Source: Cryptomeria japonica (Eukaryota; Streptophyta; Pinopsida; Cupressales; Cupressaceae). From it: DNA of 64,000 nt. Under the pieces are notes generated by a model. The model was not told where the DNA came from. It did no database searches and saw nothing but the letters and a program-made list of their open reading frames with translations. The stretch is taken from positions 671,426,852 to 671,490,851 of the forward strand of contig NC_081412.1 in assembly GCF_030272615.1 (NCBI RefSeq), read 5' to 3'. The number at the start of each line of letters is the position of its first letter. The stretch's first letter is position 1. Of the stretch, positions 35,342 through 47,952 are shown one piece after another. The position numbers and the translations under genes were made by a program.

Positions 35342-36576
35342 AGCCCTCCTTGTCCCCTTTGATGGTGTTCAATGGGGTTTCTTTAGGGGACTCATCTCCT
35401 CCATCGTCAATTTTTGCTAATTCTCCATCAGGAAAAATATTTTTTTGCAGAGATCAGTCTCCCCGACACAGACAGTGTATTTATTGAGAGATCCGAGAAT
35501 GGCACTTTTGTTAATATTAAGAACTCCTCTCACAATCTCACTCTGGGCAAGATAGAAAACACTCTAGTGGGCAATTTCAAGGGTAGATAGACAGCCTAAG
35601 ATTATTGCAGTTCACAGGTGGCTTTCGGCTAGATGGGCAGTCGAAGGAAATGTTTTGGTTTTGATGCCATTTAAAGTTACATTTTGTTTCTCGTTCTCAC
35701 TCAAGGAGGATAGTGTCGTCATCCCCTCCTCTGGGCCCTAGTTTTTTTGGCAAATATTAACTTCTCTTATGTGGCAGCCTGGGTTTAAACTGGAGTCACA
35801 CTTGGTGGGTGCTACCCGAACTTGGGTTTGCCTCACTGGTCTAGCATTGGAGTTCTAAGATGAGGAGATCATTACTGAGCTAGCTACTTCATTTAGATAG
35901 TTCATCTCACTTGACACCATAACAAAGTAACGTTCCAAGTTGCTCTATGCACATTTTTGAGTGGGTATTACTCCAAGCACCATGTTACTTGTGTCCATTG
36001 ACATCAAGTCTCATCTCGGACCTTGGTCTCAGCCTCTGAAATATGAAAATTCCATTCTTTTATGTCAGATTTACTCGTCAGTAGGCCACCTCTCTAATAA
36101 GTGCCCTGTTGGAACTTCCAAATCTTCTTCTAAATTCTTCTTCTAAAGGGAAGGATGAGAAATCTTAGGGTTTTGTGACCACTGATGGAAACTTCAAATT
36201 ATTTGATGGGTTCCTCTATGAATATCTGCCTAAATGCTTTGGCTCTAGTCTCAACTATGGGCTCTAGTTCATCCCTTGAGGAGTTGGTTGGAGTGATGTC
36301 TCCCTATACTTTAGGGGATCACCACTCTACTCTTGAGGTCTCTCAAGAAGTAATGTTCCCTATTCCTCTTAAAGAAAATGTTGCCTTGGGGCTAGGATCT
36401 CCTTTGATGTCTACTAAGGCCCCTCACACTTAAGGTTTGGCCATGGTTCCTTTTATCCCTATGTCCTTTCCCTAATTCATGATGGTATGGGTCTAGCGCC
36501 TGGGGTTTCACCCCTTGTTTCTGCCACCCTATTCATGGCATGGGTTAGCCCTAAGATGCTATGCATTGAGGACTAT
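35342..36576 (+). pseudogene. LINE-B piece 2: ORF1 body (DUF4283-like) and zinc-knuckle region
   Basis: Read through stops, this gives VEGNVLVLMPFKVTF (about 35640), then VGATRTWVCLTGLALEF and DEEIITELATSF, then KYENSILLCQIYSSVGHLSN (about 36028). That is the order of the DUF4283 domain (WVRLPGLPLEFW...) and a decayed CCHC knuckle of plant LINE ORF1, an RNA-binding chaperone. It continues as a Ser/Pro-rich tail. Copia-2 enters at 36577. Many stops are present. Confidence 0.7.
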
Positions 36577-36967
36577 TGATATGTGGCACCTGATCATGCA
36601 ATTAATATACACTCATTATGTATCCTCGTCGGGGTTTGGGGGCGCAGCCCTAAGGAAAAAAAATTGTCATTTTTTATGGAAAAAACTAACATTGAAAAAA
36701 CCCTAAAATAACCAACTTTGAGTGTTGCCCTAAAAATTGATTCTTATAAGCGGTTGGAATGTAAAAGGGCATTGTAATGGTGTTGTACTAATTTATTGGA
36801 TAATAAGAAAAGATTGGATGGTTGTGTTCAATGCATGGAGCCCATCTTGGGTGAACCACATTAAATCTTTGTGTTATCTATATTATGCATTTTCCTTCAT
36901 CTTTTATGTTTATAGTTGTATATAATTGTTAATTTTTATTTTCTCTAGATCTACCTAAACCCTAACA
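36577..36967 (+). repeat. Copia-2 5' LTR
   Basis: Shares AGTGTTGCCCTAAAAATT and GCCCATCTTGGGTGAACCA with the 3' LTR. Confidence 0.85.
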
Positions 36968-37029
36968 ATTAGTATTAGAGCCGTGTATTTTTTTAAATTG
37001 GTAGGTACTCTCATATTTGAGTGGGAGCA

Positions 37030-40000
37030 ATGGAAGAAACCAAATTCAAGGTCAAAATGTTCAACAAACAAAATTATCAATTATGGAAAATGTAGATGGA
37101 GGATTACCTATATCAAAAGGACTCATGGCGAACATTGGAAGGAAAGACATAGAAACTAACCGCTATGCCAGATGAAGATTAGGATATTCTGGAAAAAAAA
37201 GCACTGAGAACCATTTGGTTGTGCCTTGCACCATCTGTGGCATGCAATATATCAAAAGCAACAACATTTGCAGATTTGATGTCGGCACTGGCTAAACTAT
37301 ATGAGAAACCCTCAACTTTGAATAAGGTATTTCTTATCAAGCATTTATTTAATATGAAAATTGGTGATAGAAAATCTGTAGCAGATCATTTAAATGAATT
37401 TAATACAGTTACCAACCAATTGACTTTTGTAAAAGTTAACTTTGATGAAGAGGTTAGGGCTCTCTTAATTATATGTTATTTTCAAAAAGAAAGAATAGCT
37501 TGGTTATGGCAGTAAGTAACTGTGTCTCTGGATAAACACTTTGAAAGTTGATGATGTTGCTGGTGCTATCCAAAGTGAGGAAATGCAACAGAAAAGTACA
37601 TGTGAGACTTCAACATCATCGGGTAGTGTTTTGAATGTAGAGAGTAGGGGAAGATCAAAGGAAAGAGGAAAAGGCCTTGAGTGTGACAAGTCATGAGGGA
37701 AGTCAAAGAAAGGATTGCTAATATTGCGAAAAGCCAAGACACTTATAGGAAGATTGTTGGTCTCGAAAAAACAAACAAGGAGATGGAAATAAAGATGACA
37801 CTTAGGAAATTAATGTTGCAAGTAATACTTTACAAGATGCCTTGATTATGTTTTTACATAATGTTAATGATTCTTGGGTAATAGATTCAGGGGCTTCATT
37901 TCATGCTACACCCCATAAAAAATATTTTATATGTTATGTTTAAAGTGATTTTGGACAAGTGTATTTGGGTGATGATGAGCCTTGTTAGATTGTTGGAAAA
38001 TGCAAGATAAAGATCAAGTTAAAGAATGGAAATGACTTGTTGTAGGCGGTAAGGCATGTCACTAAAGGCACATTAGTAGTAGCTAAAGGTGCAAAGGTAG
38101 GCACATTGTATTTATGTACCTGTAATACTTATTCTACCTTAGCTGCTACAGAAAAAAAATTTGTAGGGACAACAAAAATAGATGTTGCAAGGATAGATTC
38201 AAAATTGCGGCACCATAGATTTGGGCACATGAGTGAGAAAGGAATGAAAATCCTTCACTCTAAAAATTTGTTGCCAAGATTGAAGCAGATTGATTTAGAA
38301 TTCTATGAAAATTGTGCTATGGTAAATAGAAAAGAGTCATATTTCTCAAGTTTGCGAAAGAGAAGAAGAGTGAGAAATTAGAGCTTGTGAATTCAGATAT
38401 ATGGGGGCCGACTCGAGTATCGTCTCTTGTTGGCTCTTGTTACTATGTTATTTTTATAGAGGATACAACTAGAAAAACATGGGTATATTTGCTAAAATAG
38501 AAATCAGATGTTTTTGAAACTTTTATGAAATGGAAAGCTTTGGTTGAGAATGAAACAAGAAAAAAGTTGAAATATCTCAAATCTGATAATGGAGGTGAGT
38601 ATTGCAACAAAGAATTTGAGGATTACTATTCTGTCAATGGAATCCGAAGGTAGAAAATAGTTCTAGGAACCCCACAAGAAAATGGTGTGTGTGAGAGAAT
38701 GAATATGACCATCATGGAGCGTGCAAGGAGCATGAGATTGCATGTTGGACTGCCACTAATTTTAGGTAGATGCTATACATACTATTGTTTATTTGATAAA
38801 TAAAGGATCTTAAAATCCTTTGGATGGTGTCATTCTAGAGGAGGCATGGATTGGCAAAAGGTAAACTATTCTTTTCTACAAACCTTTGTTTGTGAAGCTT
38901 GTTTCCATGTTGATAAAGAAAATAGAACCAACCTTGATGCTAAATCTAAAAAATGCACCTTCATTGGATATGGAATGGATGGCTTTGGTTATCAGTTATA
39001 GGATTTTGAAATTAGAAAATAATTAGAAGTAGAGATGTTATATTTAATAAGAATGTCATGCATAAAGAACAGATGCAGGAAAAGAAGCATGAATAGGTCA
39101 AAAGGGAATATGTGGTGCTGCATGAGATTCTTTAAAATAAAATGTCATTGGTACCTAATGCTCAACAACAACAAAATATCTCACAAACTCTTGCAAGTGT
39201 TAGATGTTCTATGAGGTTAAGTAGACCTTCTAAAATATTCTCTCCTTCTTTGTAACATATTTTATTAACTGATTTTGGTGAACCAGAAGGATATGAAGAA
39301 ACAATGCACGTGGATTCCAAACAACAGTGGGAGCTAGGCATGAAAGAGGAAATGGATTCCTTGATGAAGAATTAGACTTGGGACTTAGTTCTATTACCTG
39401 TAGGAAAAAGAGTCTTGCCTAATAAATGGGTTTACATGCTATAGGAGAAGGATGGAGGACAAAATTTAAGATATAAGGCTAGAATCGTGGTTAAAGGTTT
39501 ATCATAGAAAAAGAGTATAGATTTTGATGATATATTTTTTCCAATTGTAAAACTGGCTTCAATTAGAATTGTTCTAAGTCTTGTGGAAGCTAGATGTTAA
39601 AACAACTTTTCTCCATGGCGATTTGGAGGAGGAAATCTACATGCAACAACCATAAGGATATGAGGTCAAAGGTAAAGAGGACTTAGTGTGTAGGTTGAAG
39701 AAGAGTTTTAATGGCCTAAAGTAAGCACCCCGATAATGGTATTTGAAATTTGATAGTTTCATGGCTGAAAAAGGTTACCATAGATGTCATTCTAATCATT
39801 GTGTTTATTTTAATAGATTGGATAGTGACAGTTATATTATTATTACTTTATGTTGATGACATGGTTGTTGCTGGGTCTAACATGTAGAATATAAATGAAC
39901 TTAAAAAAAAATTAGCAAAGTCATTTTCTATGAAGGATATTGGTGCAGCTAAGCAAATCCTTGGTATGAGGATTTCACAGGACAGGAAAAATAAAACATT

Positions 40001-40800
40001 AACTTTTTCCCAAAATGAGTATATAAAGGTGTTGAAAAGGTTTAACATCTAGAATGCAAAAGTAGTTGGTACATATTTGGCTAGTCATTTCAAATAGACT
40101 AAGGAGATGTGTTCAAAGACACCAGAAGAGTTAAATAAAATGTCTGACATCCTGTATTCATGAGCTGTTGGCAGTCTGATGTATGTTATGATAAGCACAC
40201 AACCATATATTGCACATGTAGTGGGAGTTGTGATAAGGTTTATGAGCAATCCAGGAATGGAACGTTAGAATGTTGCCAAATGGGTTCCCAAGTATTTGAG
40301 AGGTACTACTAGCAAGGCATTATGTTTCAAAGGATCAAATGCTACTCTACAAGGATAGGTTGACTTTGATTTGATAGGTGATATTAATACAAGGAGGAGT
40401 ACTATAGGGTATTTTTTTACTATAGGGGGAACTATAGTTAGTTGGATTTCTAGACTGCAAAAGGTTGTTGTGGTTTCAACCACTAAAGCTGAGTATGTAG
40501 CTTCTACTGAAGCTAGCAAGAAGATTATTTGGTTACAATGTTTTCTAGAGGAATTGGGCTAGATGCAGGAGGATAGCACATTATATACTGATAGCTAGAG
40601 TTTCATTCATCTTGCAAAGAATTATGCTCTTCATTCAAGGACAAAACACATTCAGCTTAGGTACCACTTCACACTGTCTATTTTGGAGGATGGCTAGTTG
40701 CGGCTTGAGAAGATTCACACAAGTAACAATCCTACAAATATGTTCATGAAGGTAGTACCATGAGAGAAATTGATTTCCTCCTTAGTTTCTATCAACATGC
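37030..40800 (+). pseudogene. Copia-2 gag-pol, many stops
   Basis: Gag begins MEETKFKVKMFN and has the UBN2-type stretch LYEKPSTLNKVFLIKHLFNM (about 37300). A decayed zinc knuckle (YCEKPRHL(stop)EDCW) lies near 37715, and protease WVIDSGASFHATP near 37878. Integrase shows HHRFGHMSEKG (38208), SDIWGPT, SDNGGEY (38582) and ENGVCERMN. RT has DVKTTFLHGDLEEE and LLYVDDMVVAG (39845). RNase H keeps RRSTIGYFFTIGG and SWISRLQK. More than a dozen stops are scattered, mostly TAG or TAA at expected Gln sites, and at least two frame changes are present. Confidence 0.85.
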
Positions 40801-40948
40801 TTTATTGAACATCATGGAATTAAGGAACAACCAAGTCTAGGAGTTATATCTAGTGGGAACTACAAGTTCAATAGTATCATATAGGATGAGTCTCTAAGTG
40901 GGAGAGTGTTTGGGGTGGAGCCTGATCAGTCTCCAAGTGGGAGATTGT

Positions 40949-41327
40949 TGATATGTGGTGACTAGTCATGCAAGTATTGTACACTCATTATATATCCTCA
41001 TGCAACCTTGAGGAAATTTTTTTGCATTTTTGTTGGAAAAAACTTACATTGAAAAAAAAACCCTAAAATAACTGACTTTGAGTGTTGCCCTAAAAATTCT
41101 TTGTTATAAGTAGCTAGAATGTAAAAGGTTATTGTAATGGTATTGTACCGATTTACCAAATAATAATAAAATAGTGGACAACCGTGTTCTATGGATGTAG
41201 CCCATCTTGGGTGAACCAGGTTATATCTCTGTGTTATCTATGTTATGCATTTTGCTTCATCTTTTTTATTTGTATCTGCATATAATTGTTAATTTGTATT
41301 TTCTCTGAATCTGCCTAAACCCTAATA
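40949..41327 (+). repeat. Copia-2 3' LTR
   Basis: Starts TGATATGTGGTGACTAGTCA; preceded by the purine-rich AGTGGGAGATTG. Confidence 0.85.
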
Positions 41328-41725
41328 GGAACCCCCTTTCGAGTCCCCCAAATTCTAGCTAAAGGAACCTTTTCTTCTTTTGGGTTTGTGGGTGTTTGTG
41401 GTCCTCCAATGAAGGACAAAAAAATGACTGATGTTGGGAGAGATTTAAAGGTTGGTAGCAAGTCTACCAAGGAAATTTGGTAGTCAAAAGCAGACCATGA
41501 TGTTGCTAAAGGATTTCTAAGTACTTTGGAGTAGTGTTTCTCCTACCTTCCTTCTAAATAAAGATCATTTCCTGAAATTTTAGGGGACTTAATGGTTCCC
41601 ATAAATAAATATTGGTGAAAAACTTGATGAAGGATTTGAAACTAGGTATTTTACTTCTTCAATAAACTAAAATAAGCTTGGATGCTTTTTTGAAGGTCTA
41701 TAATTTTCTTTAGCCATTCTCTATT
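41328..41725 (+). pseudogene. LINE-B piece 3: ORF1 end and ORF2 start
   Basis: ORF1 continues (FGFVGVCGPPMKDKKMTDVG). ORF2 then starts near 41566 with a stretch reading like the endonuclease start (SWNIRG-type: ATTTCCTGAAATTTTAGGGG). It continues with TKISLDAFLK near 41668. The endonuclease is then cut by Copia-3. Stops are frequent. CTATT (41721-41725) is the left target duplication of Copia-3. Confidence 0.6.
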
Positions 41726-42177
41726 TGTAGGATTTTGCCAAGATCAAGGGCACAATGAAAAGAATAAAAGGAGAGACAATAGAATGACAAGAGCAAAACT
41801 ATATTCTCATCAATATGCAAATGATCAACTGGATTAACCAATACAATGAATATAGGCCTGCTTATATAGGCAAGGCCATATGGATGTACGAGCACACAAT
41901 TATGACATGTGGCTCAATGAGAAACAAGGGTAGGTAAGAAAAACTAGGGGTAGGTAGGAGAAATAATATAATATTCCACAAGAGGTGGATGACCCACCAA
42001 ATGTGGAGTGTAACAGCAAAATAAGACCACAAAAGGTGGAATTTCTCCTACAAGCTCTATCCCTATGTGCACACTTCCCTAAGTGTCTCAAATCCAAACT
42101 ATGAAGAGATGCATTATCCTAAGTTAACTTAAGTAAAGTGTAATAATATCCAAAATGAATATTTATTTACACCAACA
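41726..42177 (-). repeat. Copia-3 3' LTR (left copy)
   Basis: Begins TGTAGGATTTTGCC and ends ACACCAACA on +. A diverged copy of this LTR family is at 56169-58679. Confidence 0.93.
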
Positions 42178-42489
42178 CCCCCCCTTAAGTGCAACTTAGG
42201 GGAATGAAGACTCAAGTCAACAATGCAAGATGGGTCCTAGCTACTAGGCCATGATAGGTACCCATGTACAATATGCAAATGCAAGCAAAACCATGCAATG
42301 CAATCTCTCACAAACGGAGAAACGGAGAAAACCCAGTGGGCAAAAAATCCCCCCCAAAAGAGAGATGAATGTACAAAAGACTCTCAAAGAAGAAGGAAAA
42401 AACCTCAAAGAGGAAAAAGTCCCCCCCATAAGAGAGGAAGGAGAAGTCAGCTGACCCCCCTAATGACACATCCTGCACCCCCAAGAGAG

Positions 42490-45400
42490 CTCGCAACTAT
42501 TGGAACTTACTCTCGGTGAAAGGTTTGGTGAATATGTCAACAACCTGCTCTACTGTAGGACAATACTGCAAATCAATGACCTGCTCCTGAATGAGCTCTC
42601 AGATATAGTGCATATGAATCTTGATGTGTTTGGTCTAATGGTTCTGGACCAGGTTCTTCGAGATTGCAATAGCACTCTGATTGTCACAATGTAGAACTGT
42701 CGGCTGTGGAGTGGTGAATCCAAACTCTCTGAGAATCTGCTGGAGCCAAATGGTCTCAGTCGTTGTGTTAACAACACCTTGATACTTAGCCTCAGTTGAA
42801 GAGAGAGCAATAGCATGTTGCTTCTTGCTCTACCAACAAATGGGGCCCAAACCAAGGTGAAAACTGTAACCAGAAGTAGACTTACGATCATCAAGGTTGC
42901 CAGCCCAATTAGAGTCTGTGTAACCAACCCAGCGAAGTCCTGTGCCTGCTGCATAGTGAATCCCATAGTGATGTGTACCCTGGATGTAATGAAGGATGCA
43001 TTTGGCAGCTTTTCAATGAAGCTCATGTGGTTCCTGGATGAAGAAGGAAACCATGCCAACTGCAAATGAAATATCAGGGCGTGTATGAGTCAAGTAGAGG
43101 AGACTACCCACAAGCTGACGATACAAAGTGGCATCAACTGGTGGAGAAGAACATTGAGCCTCAAGCTTGACTCCTGAAAGAAAGGGAGTCGGAGCAGGCT
43201 TACAATCAACCATATGAAAGCGTGCAAGTAGATGAAGAGCATACTTGGGTTGTGATAGTGTAATCTAGAAAGGTGACTGTGAAATCTCTATCCCGAGAAA
43301 GTAGTGCAAAAGACCCAAGTCAGTAATAGCAAATCTCTCATGCAAAGTAGATTTGACCCTGCTAATGATGGATGCGGTACTCTCTATAATGATCAAGTCA
43401 TCAACATAGAGCACAAGTATCAAGTGAGAGTCATCCTATTGCAAAATGTAGACATTCGGATCGAAATGACACCTGGTGAACCCTACGGAGAGAAGAAAGG
43501 AATCCATCTTGGCGTACCAAGCCCTGGGGGCCTGCTTAAGGCCATAGAGAGATTTCCTTAGTCTACAAACCAAGGAAGTATCCTGGATGAAACCCTATGG
43601 CTTCTCCATATAAATCTCCTCATCAAGATCACCATGAAGAAAAGCACTCTTCACATCCATCTGATGTACAACCCAACCATGAGCTGCAGCAATAGCAAGT
43701 GTCAAACGAATGGAGTTCATCTTAGCGATGGGTGCAAAGGTCTCAGTATAGTCAACACCTGCAACCTAAGAGAAACCTTTCGCAATAAGCCGAGCCTTAT
43801 ACTTATCCACACTACCATCCAGTGCAAACTTGGTCTGATAGATCCACTTACATCGAACCATCTTTCTCCCCTTAGTGAGATGGACTAAATCCCATGTGTT
43901 GTTCCTCATAAAGGAACTATACTCTTCCTCCATAGCTTGATCCCACTTAGAAACCCTTGATGCTTCCCTAAATGTCTGTGGATCAGAAGCGGTAGCAATG
44001 AATGCATGTGGTAGATCCTGATGTTGTGATTGAGTTCTTCGTGTATTTGAAGGATCGCCAACAAGAGAACCCATAGACTCAAGTGTTTGTCAAGTCCAAC
44101 GAGGCTCTTCAGCTACAAGTGAACTCGACAGAGGTGTAACCCTGCGAGTCAGAGTTGAAAGAGTCTCATCATTTGAATCATTAACATCACTATCCACAAT
44201 GGAGGAAGGTGGAGGAGGTAGAGAGGCTAAGCTTGGAGAGCTTTCCTCAAAGTGAACACTCCTCTCAATGAACACCTCATGTGTCTCAGGATCCATCAAT
44301 CTATATGCCTTAACACCCTCAGGATATCCAACAAATATGCAAGGCCAACTTTGAAGTTCTAATGCCTTGCATTTCTGTGGAGGTATGCGAGCCCATGCTG
44401 GACACCCAAAGACTTTGATATGTCTCACAATCGGTTTCCTACTAGGCCAAGCTTCAAAAGGAGTAATACCTTGCAAAGCTTTGTGAGGAATCCGATTCTG
44501 GATGTGTGTGGCACCACTGATAGCCTTTGCCCAAAAGGCGAGATCAAGAGAACGTGCATGTATCATATAGCTAGCCATTTTTTTGCGAGTTCTATTCTTG
44601 CGTTCTACAACCCCGTTCTACTGTGGAGTGTAAGCGATAGAATGTTGAAGATCAATCCCCTCAAATGTACAAAAATCCTCAAGTCTTTTTTTCACATATT
44701 CCCTTCCATTATTTGTGCCAAGAATGTTGACCACTTTCCCTGATTGCTTCTCCACACGAGTCTTGAAGTCCTGAAATCTATCAAATACTTCATTCTTATG
44801 AATGAGAAAGTAGACCCAAGTGAAGTGGGAGTAGTCATCAATGAAGGTGAGAACATAGCGGGCCTTACTAAATGAAGGTGCTAGAAATGGACCTGCTACA
44901 TCGTTGTGAACAAGTTGAAGAACTTCCAAAGCTCTCCAAGCTTTCCCCTTATCAAACTTCTCTTCGGGATGCTTGCCCATGGAACAACCTGAACATACAC
45001 CCTTTGAAAAACTGATTCAAGGTAGACCTGTGACCATGTCTTTAGTCCTGAGCTACTAAAGATAGTGGTAGTTGAGGTGACCAAACCACTCATGCCATAG
45101 CTTACTTTCTGAATTTGAATGAGTAAGCAAGGCCCTAGAAGGTGAACTTGGCACAAAGTGGGAGAATGAATAAAGCCTTGAATTGTCATTGACTTGTCCC
45201 ATTGCTACCAAGGCATCATCATCAAGTTCCTTTACCACAACTGAATCTGGTGTAAACTCAACCTTTTTCCCATTCCCATAGTGAGTGATTTGGTAGATAG
45301 AGAGAAGGTTGGTAGACAAGTTAGGAACATAGAGAACATTCTCAAATGTTCCATCATCCATGTCAACTGAACCTTCCCCTTCAACCTCTACTTGTGTATC

Positions 45401-46491
45401 ATCACCTATAGAAATGTGAGGTACCTTAGATGGCTCCAATGAAGAAAATTGCTCCTTTGTAGAACCCATGTGATATGAGGCACCTGAGTCAAGTATCCAT
45501 TGCTGTGAAGAACCTGTTGTAGCCACAAATGCTTGCCCTTTTCACTTAGACTATGAGGAAGAGGAAGGAGATGAATCCTTCTTTGTGTAGGTGGATGGCA
45601 AGTTGATGTTGTTTTTCTGAAGAAGATTAGTTAACTCATCAACTTGCTTTGCGTGGCATCGATGCTCATCATGACCATACTTCTTGCAATATGCACAAGT
45701 TGGTTTATCCTTCTTAGGTGGTGTCCCCTTCTTGGAAGGGGATGAAAAATCACCTTGTGATGGAGAGGATGATTGTCCTTTTTCCTGCTGTGGCTTAGAC
45801 TTAGAGTGCTTCTTCTTCTTGTTGAAATCTTTGCCTTGACTTCCTTGATTCCCTTGATTTGCCACCAAAGCCCTGGACTTTGAAGACTTGAGAAGTCCCA
45901 TGTTCAACAACTTAGATTGTTCCAATATCAACATTTCTGTGAAAGCATCAAATGAAGGCATAACATAGGAACTCCCCACTATCAAATGATGAGTTTGGAA
46001 GCTAGACACAAATGCTGCATATTCTAGTGCAAGCTTGTCCAACAAGTTGAATATCAACTGAGCATCCTTTTTTTCAATTCCACAATCCTTAAGCTTCGCT
46101 CTTAGCTCATTTGTTTTGGTGACATAATTTTGGATTGTATCAAAACTCTTGGATCCAAGTTGGTGAGTTCATTGTCAATTTTGTAACCTTTGATTTCATC
46201 AACTTGACCATACAATTTTTGAAACATATCCCAAACCTCTTTGATTGTTGTACACTTCTCAATGTTGAAAATGAGGTCATCTGATACATACTTGCACAAA
46301 GTTCCAAGAGCCATGCAATTCTTTGTGAGCCATTCTAACTGAGCCTTAGGATCAGCCTTAGGATCAGGTGGTGCTACTATTGTTCCATCTATGTAATGCG
46401 TGAGACCCTTTTCCATTAATTTACTCCATACTTTAATTTTCCATGATGCATAATTATGTGGAGTTAAAGGTGGAAATTTATGAGGACTCAT
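42490..46491 (-). pseudogene. Copia-3 gag-pol, interrupted
   Basis: On the minus strand gag starts near 46491 (MSPHKFPPLTPHNYASWKIK). It suffers a frameshift near 46150 (LDP then loss of frame) and resumes with an intact CAYCKKYGHDEHRC knuckle (about 45706). Protease is WILDSGASYHMG (45498). Integrase has NDVAGP, then GTNNGREY (about 44716-44695), where the second catalytic Asp of D,D-35-E is Asn, then VVERKNRT after a TAG. RT has KWIYQTKF, DVKSAFLHGDLDEE and LYVDDLI. RNase H has GYTDSNWAGNLDDRKSTSG. Nearly all stops are TAG, several in place of Gln. Confidence 0.92.
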
Positions 46492-46536
46492 TGTAACAAA
46501 AATGGAAAGAGCACAAAGAGAGGCACAATCACACAA

Positions 46537-47940
46537 GACACCCCCCCAAATTCACTCAATCAAAGAACCCCCCTGAAAAGTGATGATTTGGCACTTTATA
46601 ATTAGTGCGTATACAATGGGCCACTTGCAAAAGATGGCAAAGTGGACTTCTGATTACAATTTTACAACTTCCTCAATAAGGCCAAAAGAGACTCAAACTG
46701 ATAATGCAAGAGATCTAAACTAAGATCCAAGCACATTACAAGTACCTAATAGGCCAAATAAGACCAATATTTGAAAGTACAATTTCCACTCAAAATCTCT
46801 GAAATCTGATCATAGATTATGAAAGTAGACAAAAAAACATGCACTTTCAAAAAAAATGGCACCTGAAAAGGAGGTTGTATGAGCTCAAACGAGACCTTTG
46901 AAGTTGCAGAATTGAGGATTGGACAGGTACAGCTGAGAGAATCCAAAAATTCCAAAAAACCTATGGACCAAAATTAGAAAATAACCACACCACTGCGAAG
47001 ATCACGAAATTTGAGCCCATTTAAAAAAAAAATTGCACCAAAAAAGGAGCAAAAATGAGCAAGATATGGCCTTTCAAAGTTGGATTGGAAAACTAAAAAG
47101 CTCAATGGAGAGGGGGTCAAAAACTTTCAAAAGTCTGCTGATGTGGCGCTGACGTCAGAAATTTATGAGCTTAAATTTGATGGCCGTATGATCGTTGTGA
47201 AAACTTCACCTCCTTGCTGACTGAGCGTGCGTACCGTACAGACTGATGACTGGGTGTGGTGACTGTGTAGCTGACTGGGTGTACAGACAGCTGACGTGGT
47301 GCGGTGACTGGGCGAACAGACTGTAGACCACGGGCTAGTAGCCACCTGCCACGTGGAGGGCACGGGTTCTGTCAATTTTCCTGCTGACGGGAGGGAGGCA
47401 TCGCTGTTGGGTGGAGATACCGGCGAGCCAGGAGTCGGGGGGGTCGGTGGGAGGTCTGGGCTGTCGGCGGGTGGTCTGGGTGGCCGGTGGTGGTGGCAGG
47501 AGGCTTCGACTGTGGTGGTGGTGGAAGGTACACGACTGCAGTATAGTCTGCAGCACCTACTGCGCGGTATTGCGGCGATGTCAACCTGCAACAACGTAGG
47601 GTACGAATGGCACGGGGGGGTCTGCGGACCCCCAGAAAACAATTTTTTTTTTGATATTTTTTATTTTTTTTGATCGCCCCTTTTCTTTTTTCTCAAATTT
47701 TTTTTGATTTTCAGAAAATAAATTTTTTTTCGAAATCTGTACAATAATAGCCAAAATGGGCAAAAAAAAATTCTCACCAAAATAGGTCGACTTTATAGTC
47801 AAAATTTATGGAAACAGCCTCCCGGATTCAACGGTGATGTCCAAATCACTGTATGACACCCCCCAAAAATGAAGATCCCCAAATCCAAAAATTGAAGCCT
47901 CCAAAATGTCTCCAAAAAACTAATCAATGAAGCCCTATAG
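46537..47940 (-). other. Copia-3 5' leader with a GC-rich block and a 159-codon open frame
   Basis: The leader between the primer-binding site and gag is about 1.4 kb, long for a Copia element. It holds a GC-rich block at about 47140-47640 that differs strongly from the AT-rich rest, and T/A homopolymer runs at 47640-47780. On the minus strand 47163-47642 is open for 159 codons, rich in Pro, Ser, Thr and His. I do not recognise the product. It may be composition-driven or a captured segment. Confidence 0.4.
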
Positions 47941-47952
47941 GGTTTGATACCA
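47941..47952 (-). promoter_or_regulatory. Copia-3 primer-binding site
   Basis: Minus strand TGGTATCAAACC directly inside the 5' LTR; resembles the initiator tRNA-Met site with changes after TGGTATCA. Confidence 0.75.

Larger units (their letters stand above)
36577..41327 (+). mobile_element. Copia-2: older complete Ty1/copia element, heavily decayed
   Basis: LTRs 36577-36967 (391 bases) and 40949-41327 (379 bases) begin TGATATGTGG. The 5' copy ends CCTAACA; the 3' copy ends CCTAATA. A decayed primer-binding site (TTAGTATTAGAGCC) follows at about 36969, and a purine tract AGTGGGAGATTG precedes the 3' LTR. The LTRs differ at about 60 positions plus gaps (roughly 84% alike by eye), so this is the oldest of the three Copia insertions in LINE-B. 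No matching target duplication was found. Confidence 0.88.

Noticed and set aside
36577-36581. Target duplication for Copia-2
   Set aside because: The bases before the 5' LTR (ACTAT) and after the 3' LTR (GGAAC) do not match; either eroded or edges shifted.
47353-47673. Plus-strand glycine-rich frames opposite the GC-rich leader of Copia-3
   Set aside because: Mirror frames of a GC-rich sequence; no family features.
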